64,000 nt of DNA. Source: Hawksworthiomyces lignivorus. Lineage: Eukaryota; Ascomycota; Sordariomycetes; Ophiostomatales; Ophiostomataceae. Position numbers and translations under genes: made by a program. The stretch lies in the NCBI GenBank assembly GCA_002917075.1, contig NTMA01000054.1, positions 124,001 through 188,000 of the forward strand. The letters are read 5' to 3'. A model generated the notes under the pieces. The model made no database searches, had not been told where the DNA came from, and worked only from the letters and a program-made list of their open reading frames with translations. Positions within the stretch are counted from its first letter, which is position 1. Each line of letters begins with the position of its first letter. Below, piece by piece: positions 1 to 10,881 of the stretch.

Positions 1-606
1 ACGACTCCGTACCAAATCCTTTAGGGGAGAACAACTGCCTCATCGACACTACAAGACACCCACACACACAAATCCACACACAAGCGCCGTACACACACAC
101 ACACGTATACTTCCCACTGCGCATCGAAGAGCATCGCTGTCTCTTCTCGTGTGTCGAGAGCGTCCTCTCGTTCAAGCTGCACCACCGATTCATGGCTACA
201 ATGGCCCCCTAAGGACGATTGTTCTCTCTGTCATTCTTTGTCTGTGTTCGCTCAATCGGCCCTGGCCCGATGGGCCATTCGTTGCATCTTTTTATGTTCT
301 CATCTTCTCCTCTTCCTTCTCCTGTTTTTTCTATTATTATGAACGCTTGGCTCTTGGCTCATTTATCTATCTTTTCTATTTTTCTGTCTTAATTCGCCTT
401 TATTTCCACTACTTCCACACTCATTTGCATCCCGAAGACGTAATTCAGCGGCTCTCTTATCATCCTGTAACACTTCTCGAACTCTGGCGATGCCCTTCGA
501 CCGCACCTTCAATACGACTCGATTCAATATCCATTTTCCTTGCTGTATTTCCACGGCTAATTAATCGAACCGATACACGGTGAAACGCATTCCCTGTCTT
601 TTCACG
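1..606 (+). promoter_or_regulatory. Upstream region and 5' leader of the M28 peptidase gene
   Basis: No gene is recognised here. A CA-rich simple stretch covers roughly 58-106. The rest is pyrimidine-rich, as is common in promoters and leaders of filamentous fungi. Two short upstream ORFs are visible: ATG at 192 (6 codons, stop ending at 212) and ATG at 339 (17 codons, stop ending at 392). They would matter only if the transcript starts before them, which the sequence cannot show. The frame of the main gene stays open back to a GTG at 580, but the first in-frame ATG is at 607. Confidence 0.5.
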
Positions 607-3601
607 ATGCTGCCTCGAAACAGCGATGCTGCTGGCGAGCAGCAGCTTCCCCCAATTCCAACTTATGACGAAGCCGTTTCTGGCGGCGGCAGCCGCAGTG
701 GCGGACTGCTGCCCTCTCCATCTACCTTCGATCCCCTGTCACCAATGGGCGAGGCATTCTATGCTCCAGAGAACGAAAGCCGCTCTCTGCTACGACGACC
801 TCACCAGCGAAGCGCATCTACGTCATCGAATCCCACCGACTCCACGGGCACGGCTCTGCGGTCCAGATCAGGCGGCTACCGCCCGCCGACTGTCGAAACC
901 GACGATGAAGACAGCACCTGGAGCTCGAGCGACTCGGACGGAGGCCACGGCGATGACGACGTCGACACGGAAGCTGCGCACGTGCGCCGGGAGATGATGG
1001 AGTTGGACATGGAAGATCCTTTGGTTGCGAGCAGCAGCAGGCGGCGAGGGCGGCCGTCAATCTTCGGCAAGGGGTTTTCTCTCTCCCTGCCCAAGTGGGC
1101 TTGGAACTGGCGCTTATCGATGCCGAGATTACGCATACGGCTGCCCGACGGCTCGCAGCAGAGCCCGAGCCTCACCAGCCGCTTTGGCCGCCTGGCCGGC
1201 TTCACGCGGCTGAGCGGCAGCGACGTCGATGGTGAGGGCGGCGCGGAAGCCGCTGACGACGGCACTACCGCACCAAGGAGGCGCGGCTGCCGGCCGTCGT
1301 GGCCCAAGGTGAACGCTGGTGTCGCGTTCATGATCTTTGGCCGCCTGCTGGCGCTGTTTCTCGTCCTCGGCTTTATCTACCTGCTCTTCATGAGCGACCT
1401 CTTCACGTCTATCTCGCGGCGCCTCGGCAGCCAGGTCTTCGACCCGGAGAGCGTCCGCTCCCACATCCAGTCCATGATGAATCCGCAGCGCATGCGGGAG
1501 ATGTCCAAGCACTTCACCAGCTACGCGCACATGGCGGGGACCGAGGGCGATTTTGCGCTGGCCGTCGACGTCAAGAACCTGTTCACCAAGTTCGGCCTCG
1601 AGGACGTCACCGTTGACGAGTACTACGTCTACCTCAACTATCCGAAGCAGGGCGGCCGCGCGGTCGAGATCCTGGGCGGCGATGGCCAGCCGACCTGGTC
1701 CGCCAAGCTCGAGGAGGAAGAGGTTGGCGGCGAGGCCGCCGGCCACCAGACCTACGTCTTCCACGGCCTGTCCAAGGCCGGCGACGTGCGCGGCCCGCTG
1801 ATCTACGCCAATTACGGGTCGCGGGAAGACTTCCAGAAGCTGCACGACAGCGGCATCGTCACGGCCGGCGCCATCGCGCTAGTGCGCAACTACGGCACCC
1901 AGGGCGACCGCGCCCTCAAGGTCAAAGCCGCCGAGCTAGCCGGCTTTGCCGGCTGCCTCATCTATAGTGACCCTAAGGACGACGGCTTCCTTCACGGCGA
2001 CGTCGCACCCAAGGGCCGCTACATGCCCGCCGACGGTGTGCAGCGCGGGTCCGTCTCCCTGATGAGCTGGGTCATCGGCGACGTGCTGACGCCCGGCTGG
2101 GAGAGCAAGAAGGGTCTGCCGCGCATGGCCCCCGAGGCGTCGGCCGGCCTGGTCAAGATTCCGAGCCTGCCGCTGGCCTGGCGCGACGCCCAGGTCCTGC
2201 TGCAGCACCTCAAAGGCGCCGGCCAGCGCGTGCCGGCCGGCTGGGAGGGCGGCGTGCCCGACGTCGGCGAGTGGTGGACCGGCAATGCGACCGGGTCGCC
2301 CACCGTGCGGCTCAAGAACGAGCAGGACGAGGTCACCGAGCAGCCCATCTGGAACGTGTACGGCCGCATCGTCGGCGTCGAGCAGGCCGCTAAGAAGGTC
2401 ATCGTCGGCAACCACCGCGACGCCTGGACGTTTGGCGCCACCGACCCCCACTCGGGCACCGCTGTCATGATGGAGGTCGCCCGCATCTTTGGCGACCTGC
2501 TGGAGCGCGGCTGGCGGCCCCTGCGCACCATCGAGTTCATGTCGTGGGACGCCGAGGAGTACAATCTCATCGGCTCCACCGAGTACGTCGAGAAGAACCT
2601 CGACGCCCTGCGCGCCGACGCCCTGGCCTACATCAACCTGGACACCGCCGTCACCGGCGGCGAGCTGCACGCCGCCGGCTCCCCCGTCTTCTCCAAGCTG
2701 CTGTCGCAGGTCATGAAGCGCGTCAGCGATCCGCACGCCAACGCGACCCTGCACGACATGTGGGACAAGCGCGGCGCCGTGCTCGAGGTGTTAGGCGCCG
2801 GCTCTGACTACGTCGCCTTCCAGGACCTGGCCGGCACCTCCTCCATCGACCTGCACTTTGACGGGCCCGGCTACCCGCTGCACAGCAGCTACGACAACTT
2901 TGCCTGGATGGACCACGTCGGCGACCCGGGCTTCGCCTACCACGGCGCCTTGGCCCAGGTCGTCGGCCTCATGCTCATCGAGCTGGCCGACCGGCCCATT
3001 ATGCCCTTTGACATGAATGCCTACGGCATGGCCCTGTCCAGCTGGGTCAAGGACCTGGTGCAATGGATCCAGGGCCAAATCGACGCTGCCAAGAAGGCCG
3101 GCCAAGGTGACAAGGCCCGCATCAGCCTAGATGGGCTCCTGTTTGCCTCGGACGTCGTCGTCGCCGCCATCCGCGAGTTCGAGCGCTGGGATCTCAAGTG
3201 GGAGAGCGAGGTCCTGGCGTCCGGCGGCTGGGAGCCGACCGGCCTGGGCCAGCAGCGGTGCGAGTACGTCGGCCGGATGGGAAAGTTTGAGACGGACCTG
3301 CTGGATCTGTCATCTGGTGGTGGCGTACGTATTGGCCTCTTTCCCTATTTTTTTTTTTTTTGCTATTTATCTTGCCAAAATCGCTCCTCTGCTAACTCTC
3401 TCACCCCCCTCTGCGCAGATTGCCAACCGCACGCAGTTCAAGCACGTCATATTTGGTCCCCAGCTCTGGTCGAGCTACGACGGCGAGCTGTTCCCCGCCG
3501 TGCGCGACCTCGTTGTCGCCGGCGAGTGGGAGCTGGCGAACCGGACGGTGGCGAAGATTGCCGACCTGTTCCAGCAGGCCGCCGCGCACCTGATCGAATG
3601 A
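607..3601 (+). CDS. Tre/Vps70-type transferrin receptor-like M28 peptidase
   Basis: Two exons (607-3324, 3419-3601), 966 residues. The intron 3325-3418 has donor GTACGT, branch GCTAAC and acceptor GCAG. Visible order: a long Ser/acidic N-terminal cytosolic part with a variant PY motif near residues 15-20 (PPIPTY), one transmembrane segment at about 240-262, a PA domain, an M28 peptidase domain, then a TfR-like dimerisation region. The co-catalytic metal ligands of glutamate carboxypeptidase II all have counterparts: H603, D613, E650/E651, D679 and H759. A working metallopeptidase is therefore possible, although yeast Tre1/Tre2 act as Rsp5 ubiquitin-ligase adaptors for vacuolar sorting. A type II membrane protein of endosome or vacuole is inferred. 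The start at ATG 607 is chosen because the frame upstream has only a GTG. It converges on VPS35, 621 bases away. Confidence 0.9.
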
Positions 3602-4222
3602 GGGAAGAAATCTAAAGGGACAGATTTCAGGTGGCACCTTTCTTTTGTTGGAACATGTCTTGCCTTTTCCTGTGTTCTATTTTTTTTTTTTTTTGCATTG
3701 CCGTGGCGTTCTATTTTGCTCTTTGGTTCTGCTCTGTCCTTCACGGCCTCTTTCAGCCTCTAAGATATCCGTATCTGCGGCTTCTCTCTCGTTGTTTGTA
3801 TCCTATGAACACCGCTACCTCCGGTTCGTCTTGGCACTCTTCCGGCTTGTATATATCCGAAACATAGCTTTTCGTACCAAACAATTTTTTTAATGTTTCT
3901 AGCTGTGCTGTGCAAGTTAGGAGGCGATGCAAGTATGAGCAGCAAGCAGAAATACGGAATGAACTATTTCATTTGTTTTGTTGCTGGCTGGTACAACACA
4001 AACGTAATCTAGGGAAGCAACTGAGGAAACAATACGTAAAACAAGATTAAGATGGACAAAAGAAAAGTGAATATGGCGTAAGTCAACGACTACAAGGACC
4101 ACAGGGTGGAAATATACAGCTTTTTCTACTCTTCACAGTATGAATCTCAGCGGTTTGCAAACTCGTCTCAGAGGCAGACTGCCACCGGAAATTCCTCCCA
4201 CCTCCGAGCTCTGGCTTGCTTC
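3602..4222. other. Convergent 3' intergenic region
   Basis: The 621 bases between the stops of the M28 peptidase gene and VPS35 must hold both 3' UTRs and polyadenylation signals. The sequence is T- and A-rich, with a T run around 3680-3694. No coding or RNA gene is seen. Confidence 0.6.
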
Positions 4223-7221
4223 TCACTTTGGCGTCAGCACTACACCCTCATATTCCTTACTACGGATCAACTCCAGCGTGTGGTAAAAGTGCTTTTTGCT
4301 TGCTTCAATCGACGGCGACTCCTGTTGGTTGCCAGCAAGATTCGAGTGGATGAGCTCGATCAAGCCGTTCAGATACTTGGTCGTGACCTAGAGAGATTGT
4401 TAGGTACGAAATGAAACGAGGTTTGGCATGGGAATTGGAGAGGCTCGTAACAGAATGCATAGATAAAATTTATCCAAAAAAAAAAGACTTACTGATTCAT
4501 TCTGCTGATCAAAGTAATATACGTATCGGTCGAGGATCTCGACAAACAGCTCAATTGATGTAGCTGTCTCCATGCATGAATCTGCGACGCGAAGAGCCCG
4601 CTGCAAGCACTCGAGTACACGCTTGCCGTCACGATATAGCTGGAATCGAGTCAGCACGGAAATATTGTCAATGAGGTACGCAAGGGCAGGAGCTAAATCT
4701 GGCAAAAAAAAAAAAAAAACCTACATCTGTCTCGTCCGTTTCGCCATTGGCAGCTATCGGTGTGGCCCACCATAGATGGCTGGCCAGGTACACCGCACGA
4801 CACTGGTCGGGCTTGCGCAGCAGCTTGCTTGCGTGCTGCGCGCACTTCGTGATGAGCGTGTCGTAGTTCTCCCGGCCAAAGTTGCGGGTCTGGTGCAGCG
4901 TGCTTGCGATCGCGCTGACTGCCTGGAACTGCGCCTTGGAGTCTGACACGGCCTCCTCGTAGACAGTAAATGCCTGAGCAAAAAATTCATACGCGACCTC
5001 TTCAAAACCAGTGATATCCGCAGTCTGGCCGCAGACGCAGAACAGCCGCAGCGCCAGCTCAGCTCCACCACTACCGCTGCCAGCGGTGCTACCGTTGGTG
5101 GCCCGAGTGTACAGCGTCGACACAGCCGAATGCATAAACTTGAACAGTGCAGAGGACTGCGTCGACCAGTTGTCATCATAGTGCTCGCGCGCCTTGAAGC
5201 GCCGAGCGAGCTTCATGGAGGCCGTGATCAGCGGCGGCGTGGTGATGCGGATGCGCTCGTTGCCTTCTGCATAGGCCTTCCCCGTCAGCTGCAGCAGGCG
5301 GAACTGCGTGTCATTGTTCTCGGCATTCAAGAGGTGCACGATGCGTGCTAGCCAGCCCTGCTCTTCCAGCGTCTCGTCCGTCTCAAATGAACGTCCACGC
5401 TGCTGCACCACGCCAGGATAACCGGCAGGTGGTTGTGCACCCTCTTTGATAAGAACCTTGAGCACCTCCAGCACGTTCTCCAGGTTCTGAGGGGTAGAGA
5501 TGGGCGTCTGGCTTGCCAACAGATTGCGGGCTATCTCACCCGCAACAGCTCGCCGCGTGGCGTACGTCTGAGCATGGAAGAGAGGCACGTACGTCGGCAG
5601 AGCAAGGGCTGTAAATATGGAGACATAGTGTTTGATGGGAGCTTGTAGGAGGGCGAGAAGACTCTGCTGCGCCGGGGGGCCATGGAAATCAGGACTGTTC
5701 GCATGCTCGTTGGCTTTGGTCATCGCAAAAGCCAGGATCTGGTCCACGTAGTCCAGGCGGTCAGGGTAGATGTTTAAGGCCAGATTTGTTAAGGAGACCA
5801 GAAGAGCAATCGTATCATGGATTGGGAGCTGCTGCGCATAGACCAGCGACTTGACCTGGCCGAAGAAAACCTCGTATAGATGAACGTCGGAACCAATGAC
5901 CTGAGACGCATCACTATTCTCAGGCTGCTGTGCGCCGTTCTCTATAGCACTTCCAGCACGGTCGTTGCCATTGATAGCAGTGTCATCAGTTTCGGCCGCC
6001 GAAGGAGTCGTCGCAAGAGTGTCCGCCGTTGACGCAGAGTCTTCTGGATTAGCTTCCGCAGATGTGCCCCCTTCAGCATCTGCCGGCTTCTGACCGCCGT
6101 CAGAGGGTCCACCTTCTGCTGCTGTTGTCGAAGCGCCAAGCTGGGTCTTCTCCAAGAGAGCCACAAGCGCGTTTTCTTCCATCTTCTCACGATCCTCATT
6201 CGGCCTGCTCTGGGCTTCGCGTTCGGCGTAGTTCGAGAGACGGTCCATGAGGCCCACAACAATGGCCTTCACGTTGACTTGAGGGTTAAGCTTCGACACA
6301 GCGGCGAGGAATTGATCGAGCGTGTGCAAATGAAACTCGTCGGGGAAGACCTGGGTGATGACTTCGAGCAGATATTCCTGTGCTAGGACGTCTCGGCATT
6401 GCACCACCTGCTCAAGGAGTGGGCCTAAAATGGCATTCTTATAGGTCTCCAGATCCACCAGCTGGCTGAGGCGCACAATGTTGGTGCCAACGAGCAGGCG
6501 CAGGTCCTTCCGCTCTTGCGTGCGCTGCTCTCGTTCGCGGGAATGGCCTTGGTGCTGCAGACGGACCCACAGCTTGTTCATCTCGACGAAGTTAGTCAGT
6601 ACAAAGCTGATGGAATCCTGCAGATTGCCCTCAGGGCCGTCGCCATCACCTGTCGGCAGGTAGTCTCGCGCCTGCCCGGAGAGATAGTAACGCAGGAAGA
6701 GACCACGTATTGGGTGCTGGACTCCTCTGCTCATGTCCATCATGTCCTTCATAAGCTCCTTCACCGGGGCGCCCTCGATGGCCATATAGGCTGTCCCTAC
6801 GGTAATCATCAAGTACAGGCGGGGAATGATGTTACCAGCATACTGCACCAGCTCATAGAGGTCGGCCAGGTGATTGACGGGATGGTTTTCGCGGAGGTGG
6901 ACGGAGAGATAGCGAAGGGCGTCAAAGACTGACATATAGAGCTCGTAGTACTGTTTAGGGGCCAGGCTGCTGGTACGGAGCTCGGAGACAAGCGTCGAGC
7001 TGCAAGCGGTGGTAGGCATCAGTAGGTAAGCAGGGCAAGGGAGGTAGGAATGATGAAAACGAATCACGGTGGACATACCAGCACTTCAGAGCATCCATTA
7101 ATTTTCCCGGCGTGTCGAGGCATTTGCGCATTAGCACCGTCTGTTGGCGCACGGCGATGAGGGCATCCTCGAGCAGCCGCGCCTGGTCATCGATAAGCAC
7201 AGGCGCTGCCATGGTTGTCAT
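4223..7221 (-). CDS. VPS35: Retromer subunit Vps35
   Basis: Four exons on the minus strand (7221-7079, 6999-4725, 4639-4493, 4387-4223), giving 909 residues; all joins keep frame. Vps35 is the alpha-solenoid core of the retromer cargo-selective complex, which returns receptors from endosomes to the Golgi or plasma membrane. The N-terminal PRLYL motif that contacts Vps26 is at residues 107-111. The C-terminal solenoid with the [17 protein letters not shown] block and the closing [16 protein letters not shown] block are characteristic of the family. A low-complexity Ala/Glu/Asp/Ser/Thr linker at about 335-411 is rich in acidic residues and lies where the family is variable. Start: ATG at 7221 or, equally possible, 7212. 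Introns are 79, 85 and 105 bases; the second has an extreme T tract right after its donor. Confidence 0.96.
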
Positions 7222-8388
7222 CGCTGGGAATTCCTTGTTGGGAGCAGAAGAAGGTAGATCGCTTTGGATCCCGCCGATGCTCGGCGCCGCTGGGATTGAT
7301 AAGAAGGAGGTGACGAAGCTGGAGAAAACAGCGACGAAGAGCTCGGAGGGGAAACTCCCCGGAGAAACAAGAGCAAGATAGGGTTTCCAGAGAGAATATC
7401 GCCTTCTCCGCCGGCTTTCTGACGATGGCGCGATGCGATGACGTACGGGGGAATCGCTGGAGCCTGCTGCTTCGAGATTCGCAACGTCAGAGAACCAAGG
7501 AACGGTGGTGGCTGGTCGGATGCAGCTGTGGCGTGCAGCTGCGTGGACTAGTGGAAGACGATGATGACGATGCCGAGCCCACCTGAAGATGTTTGAGGCT
7601 GTAGGAATCAATAAAATTAATAGAAAAATTAAGCAAAGAAAAGAGAAGTAGCGCGTTACTGCCTTTCTAGGACAGCCCCCGTTCGAGTAGTCTTGCAAGA
7701 GGAAGCTACGGTTCCCTTTCTCCAGCGCAATCTACACCGTTGGCTCCTGCTGTTCTTAGCCCGAAGCTCGCCGTTGACTACAAATTATGTAATCGTACGA
7801 ACGTAATGCACAGACCAATCCAGGGGTCAGATTTCACGTGCACGGCACAGGCAACCGTCAATCTCAATGCAAATGTCTGCAGCTGATAACAGCTGGCGAA
7901 TTTTGTCGCGGAAGATGAGAGACCTCTTCACTAAGACAGGGGTCACTCGAGTCTTCTATATTTGCTCGTACTCCGCAAGTTTAAAGAGAACTACAGAAGC
8001 GTTGATTTATGCTTAGTTCAAAAATGTTCAGCCTGGAGGGCGTCATAAAAACAAGCACATGATAAATTATATTTAGCTACACGTAGTAGCAAACATCAAG
8101 CATAAAAACGGTATATATTGCGGATGTGTTATACTCTTTTGCGTGCGCTGTCATAAGTCATAAGAACCGAATCAATTCCTCCAAACTATGCTTGTAGAGC
8201 ATTTTTTCAAAAATGATTATACAAACAGATATATGAGACAAACAGTTCAAAATATGAAGTTGTCAAAGGCGGTAGTAAATGGGATGGCGAAAGAAATAAG
8301 CAGACATTGGGCATCATAAAGTCAATCGAAGCAAAAGTAGAAACAAAATAGAAAAGCAATAAACTATCGCACTCTAAGTATGGATGAA
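7222..8388. other. Intergenic region, VPS35 promoter side
   Basis: This stretch holds the VPS35 upstream region and, on its far side, the 3' UTR of the minus-strand MFS gene. AT content rises after about 7980. ORFs seen on either strand lack domain signal and look random. No RNA gene recognised. Confidence 0.5.
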
Positions 8389-10881
8389 TCACTCTTCTTT
8401 CACAGAAATCGATGTCACAGTCTGCTTGTTCTTGCCGGCATCGTGGGCTCCTGGCTCGGCCGTCTCTACGGTCATGACCCGGCTGAGCGTCTTGTCGATG
8501 CTGCCAATAGTCGTCGTGCGCAGCATATCCGGCCGGTTGTTAGTCTCCGCGCGGGAGAGGCCAGGGCCGAGAGCAGTAGTGCTCGCAGCCGGACCATCTG
8601 AGTCTGATGAAAGTCCCGCAGCCGGTGCGGCAACCGGGCCACCATCGTCGGGGATGCGGCCAGACGTCCATACGCGGAACTTTTTGCCAAAAAAGAAGAA
8701 GAGCGGGATAAAGCCAGCCATGATAAAGAGCACAGCAATGTACACGCCAAAGATCAGCAAATAGCCGCGCTCGCTCACCCACTGGCTGGCGTGGGACGAG
8801 AAGCCGAAGCTGATCAGGGTGCGATACGTGTTGACATTGACGAGCACGGGTCTGGTTTATAAAGTGTCAGCTCGTGTCCGAACTTCGCAGTGCAATATAG
8901 AAATTTTAGCACGTGGATAGTGTACTTACCCCGGCCACTGCGGGTAGCTCTCAATAATGAAAGTCTTGAGAATAGTAGATGCTGTCATACTGCCAATCAT
9001 GAGGAAGAAGCTGCCGGTCAACATGACAGCCCAGTGCCAGTGGTAATGCTGCGAAAGGCCGAAAACGAGACAGCCAATCATCGCCGAAAAGATTGGCACT
9101 ATCAGATTAGGAAGCTGGAACTCTGGCTCGCGCTCCGTCGAGCCTCGCATTCTCGAGATCTTCAGAGTGAGCTTGTCGGCAAACGGACCACCGAAGAGGT
9201 AGATAATCGCTGATGAAAAGACACCAGTGACGACATAAAGGCCGCTCAACTCGTATGGAACACTTTAATGTATTGTTAGCCAAATGACCGCCCGATTATC
9301 TGATTAGCGAGCTATGTAGAGCCAGGAAGACAGGAGGGAGGAGAGAAGGCACATACCCAGCTGCCAATAGAGCAAAAGAAATGGTCTGACCCATGGACTG
9401 CAGGACAATAAAGAAGACCGCATCGATGCAGATCACCAACAACAGAGCCGGGAAGTAGCTAGTCTGAAGCGTCCGCAGTATCTGGAAGAATGTCTCCCGC
9501 CATTCGAAGCCCCGGTTGAACACCCCAAGGTCGTCATTTAGGGTGCGTCTGCCATAGCGCTCGTAGTCCAATGTGGTACGATTGCTACCAGGCTCGATTG
9601 GCCACAGTTGTTTGCCGTCTACAGGTTGAACTCAGGTCAGTACTGCCCGCAGAAATCACAGAGGAATTCTGACGTAGAACCTACTAAGCTCTTGCTTTGA
9701 CCGGATTTGCCGGGTCTCGGGCACGAAAAAAATGAGAAGAATCCAAGCTAGAACGCCGACGGCGGACGTGATCAAATACAGCCAGCGCCAGGAGTGGTTT
9801 ACTGCCACGTATGGGCCAATAATTCCAAAGATGGTCAGCATCGGCCCCTGGCAGGCCATGATGGCAGCGATAGCACGGTTGCGTTGATGGATAAACACCA
9901 TGTCCTGCATAACGAGTGGCAGCAGGCCCTCGACGGTTGCAGAGCCCAGACCGTGAACCACACGGGCACCCAAATGCGACTTTAGAGACGTGCTGTAGGC
10001 AGCCATAAAGCCACCCACCCATGAGCACATAGCAGTAACCAACAGAACAGGGCGGCGTCCGATTGCCAGGGACAGCGGCACCAGAAAATAGCTCGCAACG
10101 CAGTTGGTTAGACTCGGCAACGTAGAGAGGAGCGTCACCTGGTAAATGCTGTTCAGAATTGGTGTGCCTTTGGGGATCAGAGCCATTGGGTTGGGGTCGC
10201 CTTTCATATCAGCATGCTTGAGAATCGGCCGCGGGTCAAGGTCCTGGTACTCCAGCAAGAAGACAGGAAGAAGGCCGCCCACGACCATATCCGCGCACAG
10301 TGACAGACTGCCGACTACAGCACGTTAGTAAAATGCGTCTTGATAAAAGAGCGGAGCATCGGGCTGTCCTGTGCCGACTTACAAAAGCAGAGGCATCCAA
10401 TGGCAGTATATTTCCGCCAGTTGGGTAGGTTCAATGGATCTTAATAGACATTAGCACAATTTGCCTTTGATCATCTTCTCTATAATCATCTTTTCCGCCC
10501 CATATCGAAGTTAACGCACCTCTCGGATCAGGCGGGGGAGTCTAGCTTCTTGTTAGAACTTTTGAATTTTTTACGAAGTCTTGCATCATCGATAAACTTA
10601 GTCCAACATACCGGGATTAGACGGATCTTGCCCGTTTCATCGTAGATATTGGTGCTGCCAACGATTTCCAATGGATGTTCGGTTTCGGTGAGAGTGGCGG
10701 ATGTGTCCACTCGGTCAAGTGGGGGCTTTTCGGTCGATGCATTATCAGATGGCGCCCGGATGCTCTCCGACGTTGATTTGTCGTATTGAGATGGGTGGTT
10801 CCAATTCTCCGTCTCCATATCAAGTGTCAAGGGCCACTCCGGTGGCAGCTCCTGGACCACATTCGGACGGTGTTGAGCCAT
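8389..10881 (-). CDS. MFS transporter, DHA1/Hol1-like
   Basis: Seven exons on the minus strand (10881-10612, 10541-10520, 10439-10383, 10314-9685, 9618-9357, 9262-8930, 8851-8389), 678 residues. Exon 2 is only 22 bases; it is needed to restore the conserved block (IRLIP)TPPPDPRDPLNLPNWRKY that precedes the first membrane helix in this group. A cytosolic N-terminal tail of about 105 residues is followed by two bundles of six predicted helices with a long central loop carrying the YGRRTLNDDLGVFNRGFEW signature. A motif-A-like loop (LSLAIGRRPVLL) sits between helices 2 and 3. The C-terminal tail of roughly 110 residues is Ser/Ala-rich. Family knowledge says proton-driven antiport or uptake of small organic compounds at the plasma membrane; the substrate cannot be read from sequence. 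Introns are 66-94 bases. Confidence 0.9.

Noticed and set aside
580..606. N-terminal extension of the M28 peptidase-like protein starting at 580
   Set aside because: The codon at 580 is GTG, and the first in-frame ATG is at 607; eukaryotic starts at GTG are unlikely here.
1129..2754. Long minus-strand ORFs inside the M28 peptidase gene
   Set aside because: They are shadows of a GC-rich coding strand; the plus-strand frame has the intact domain set.
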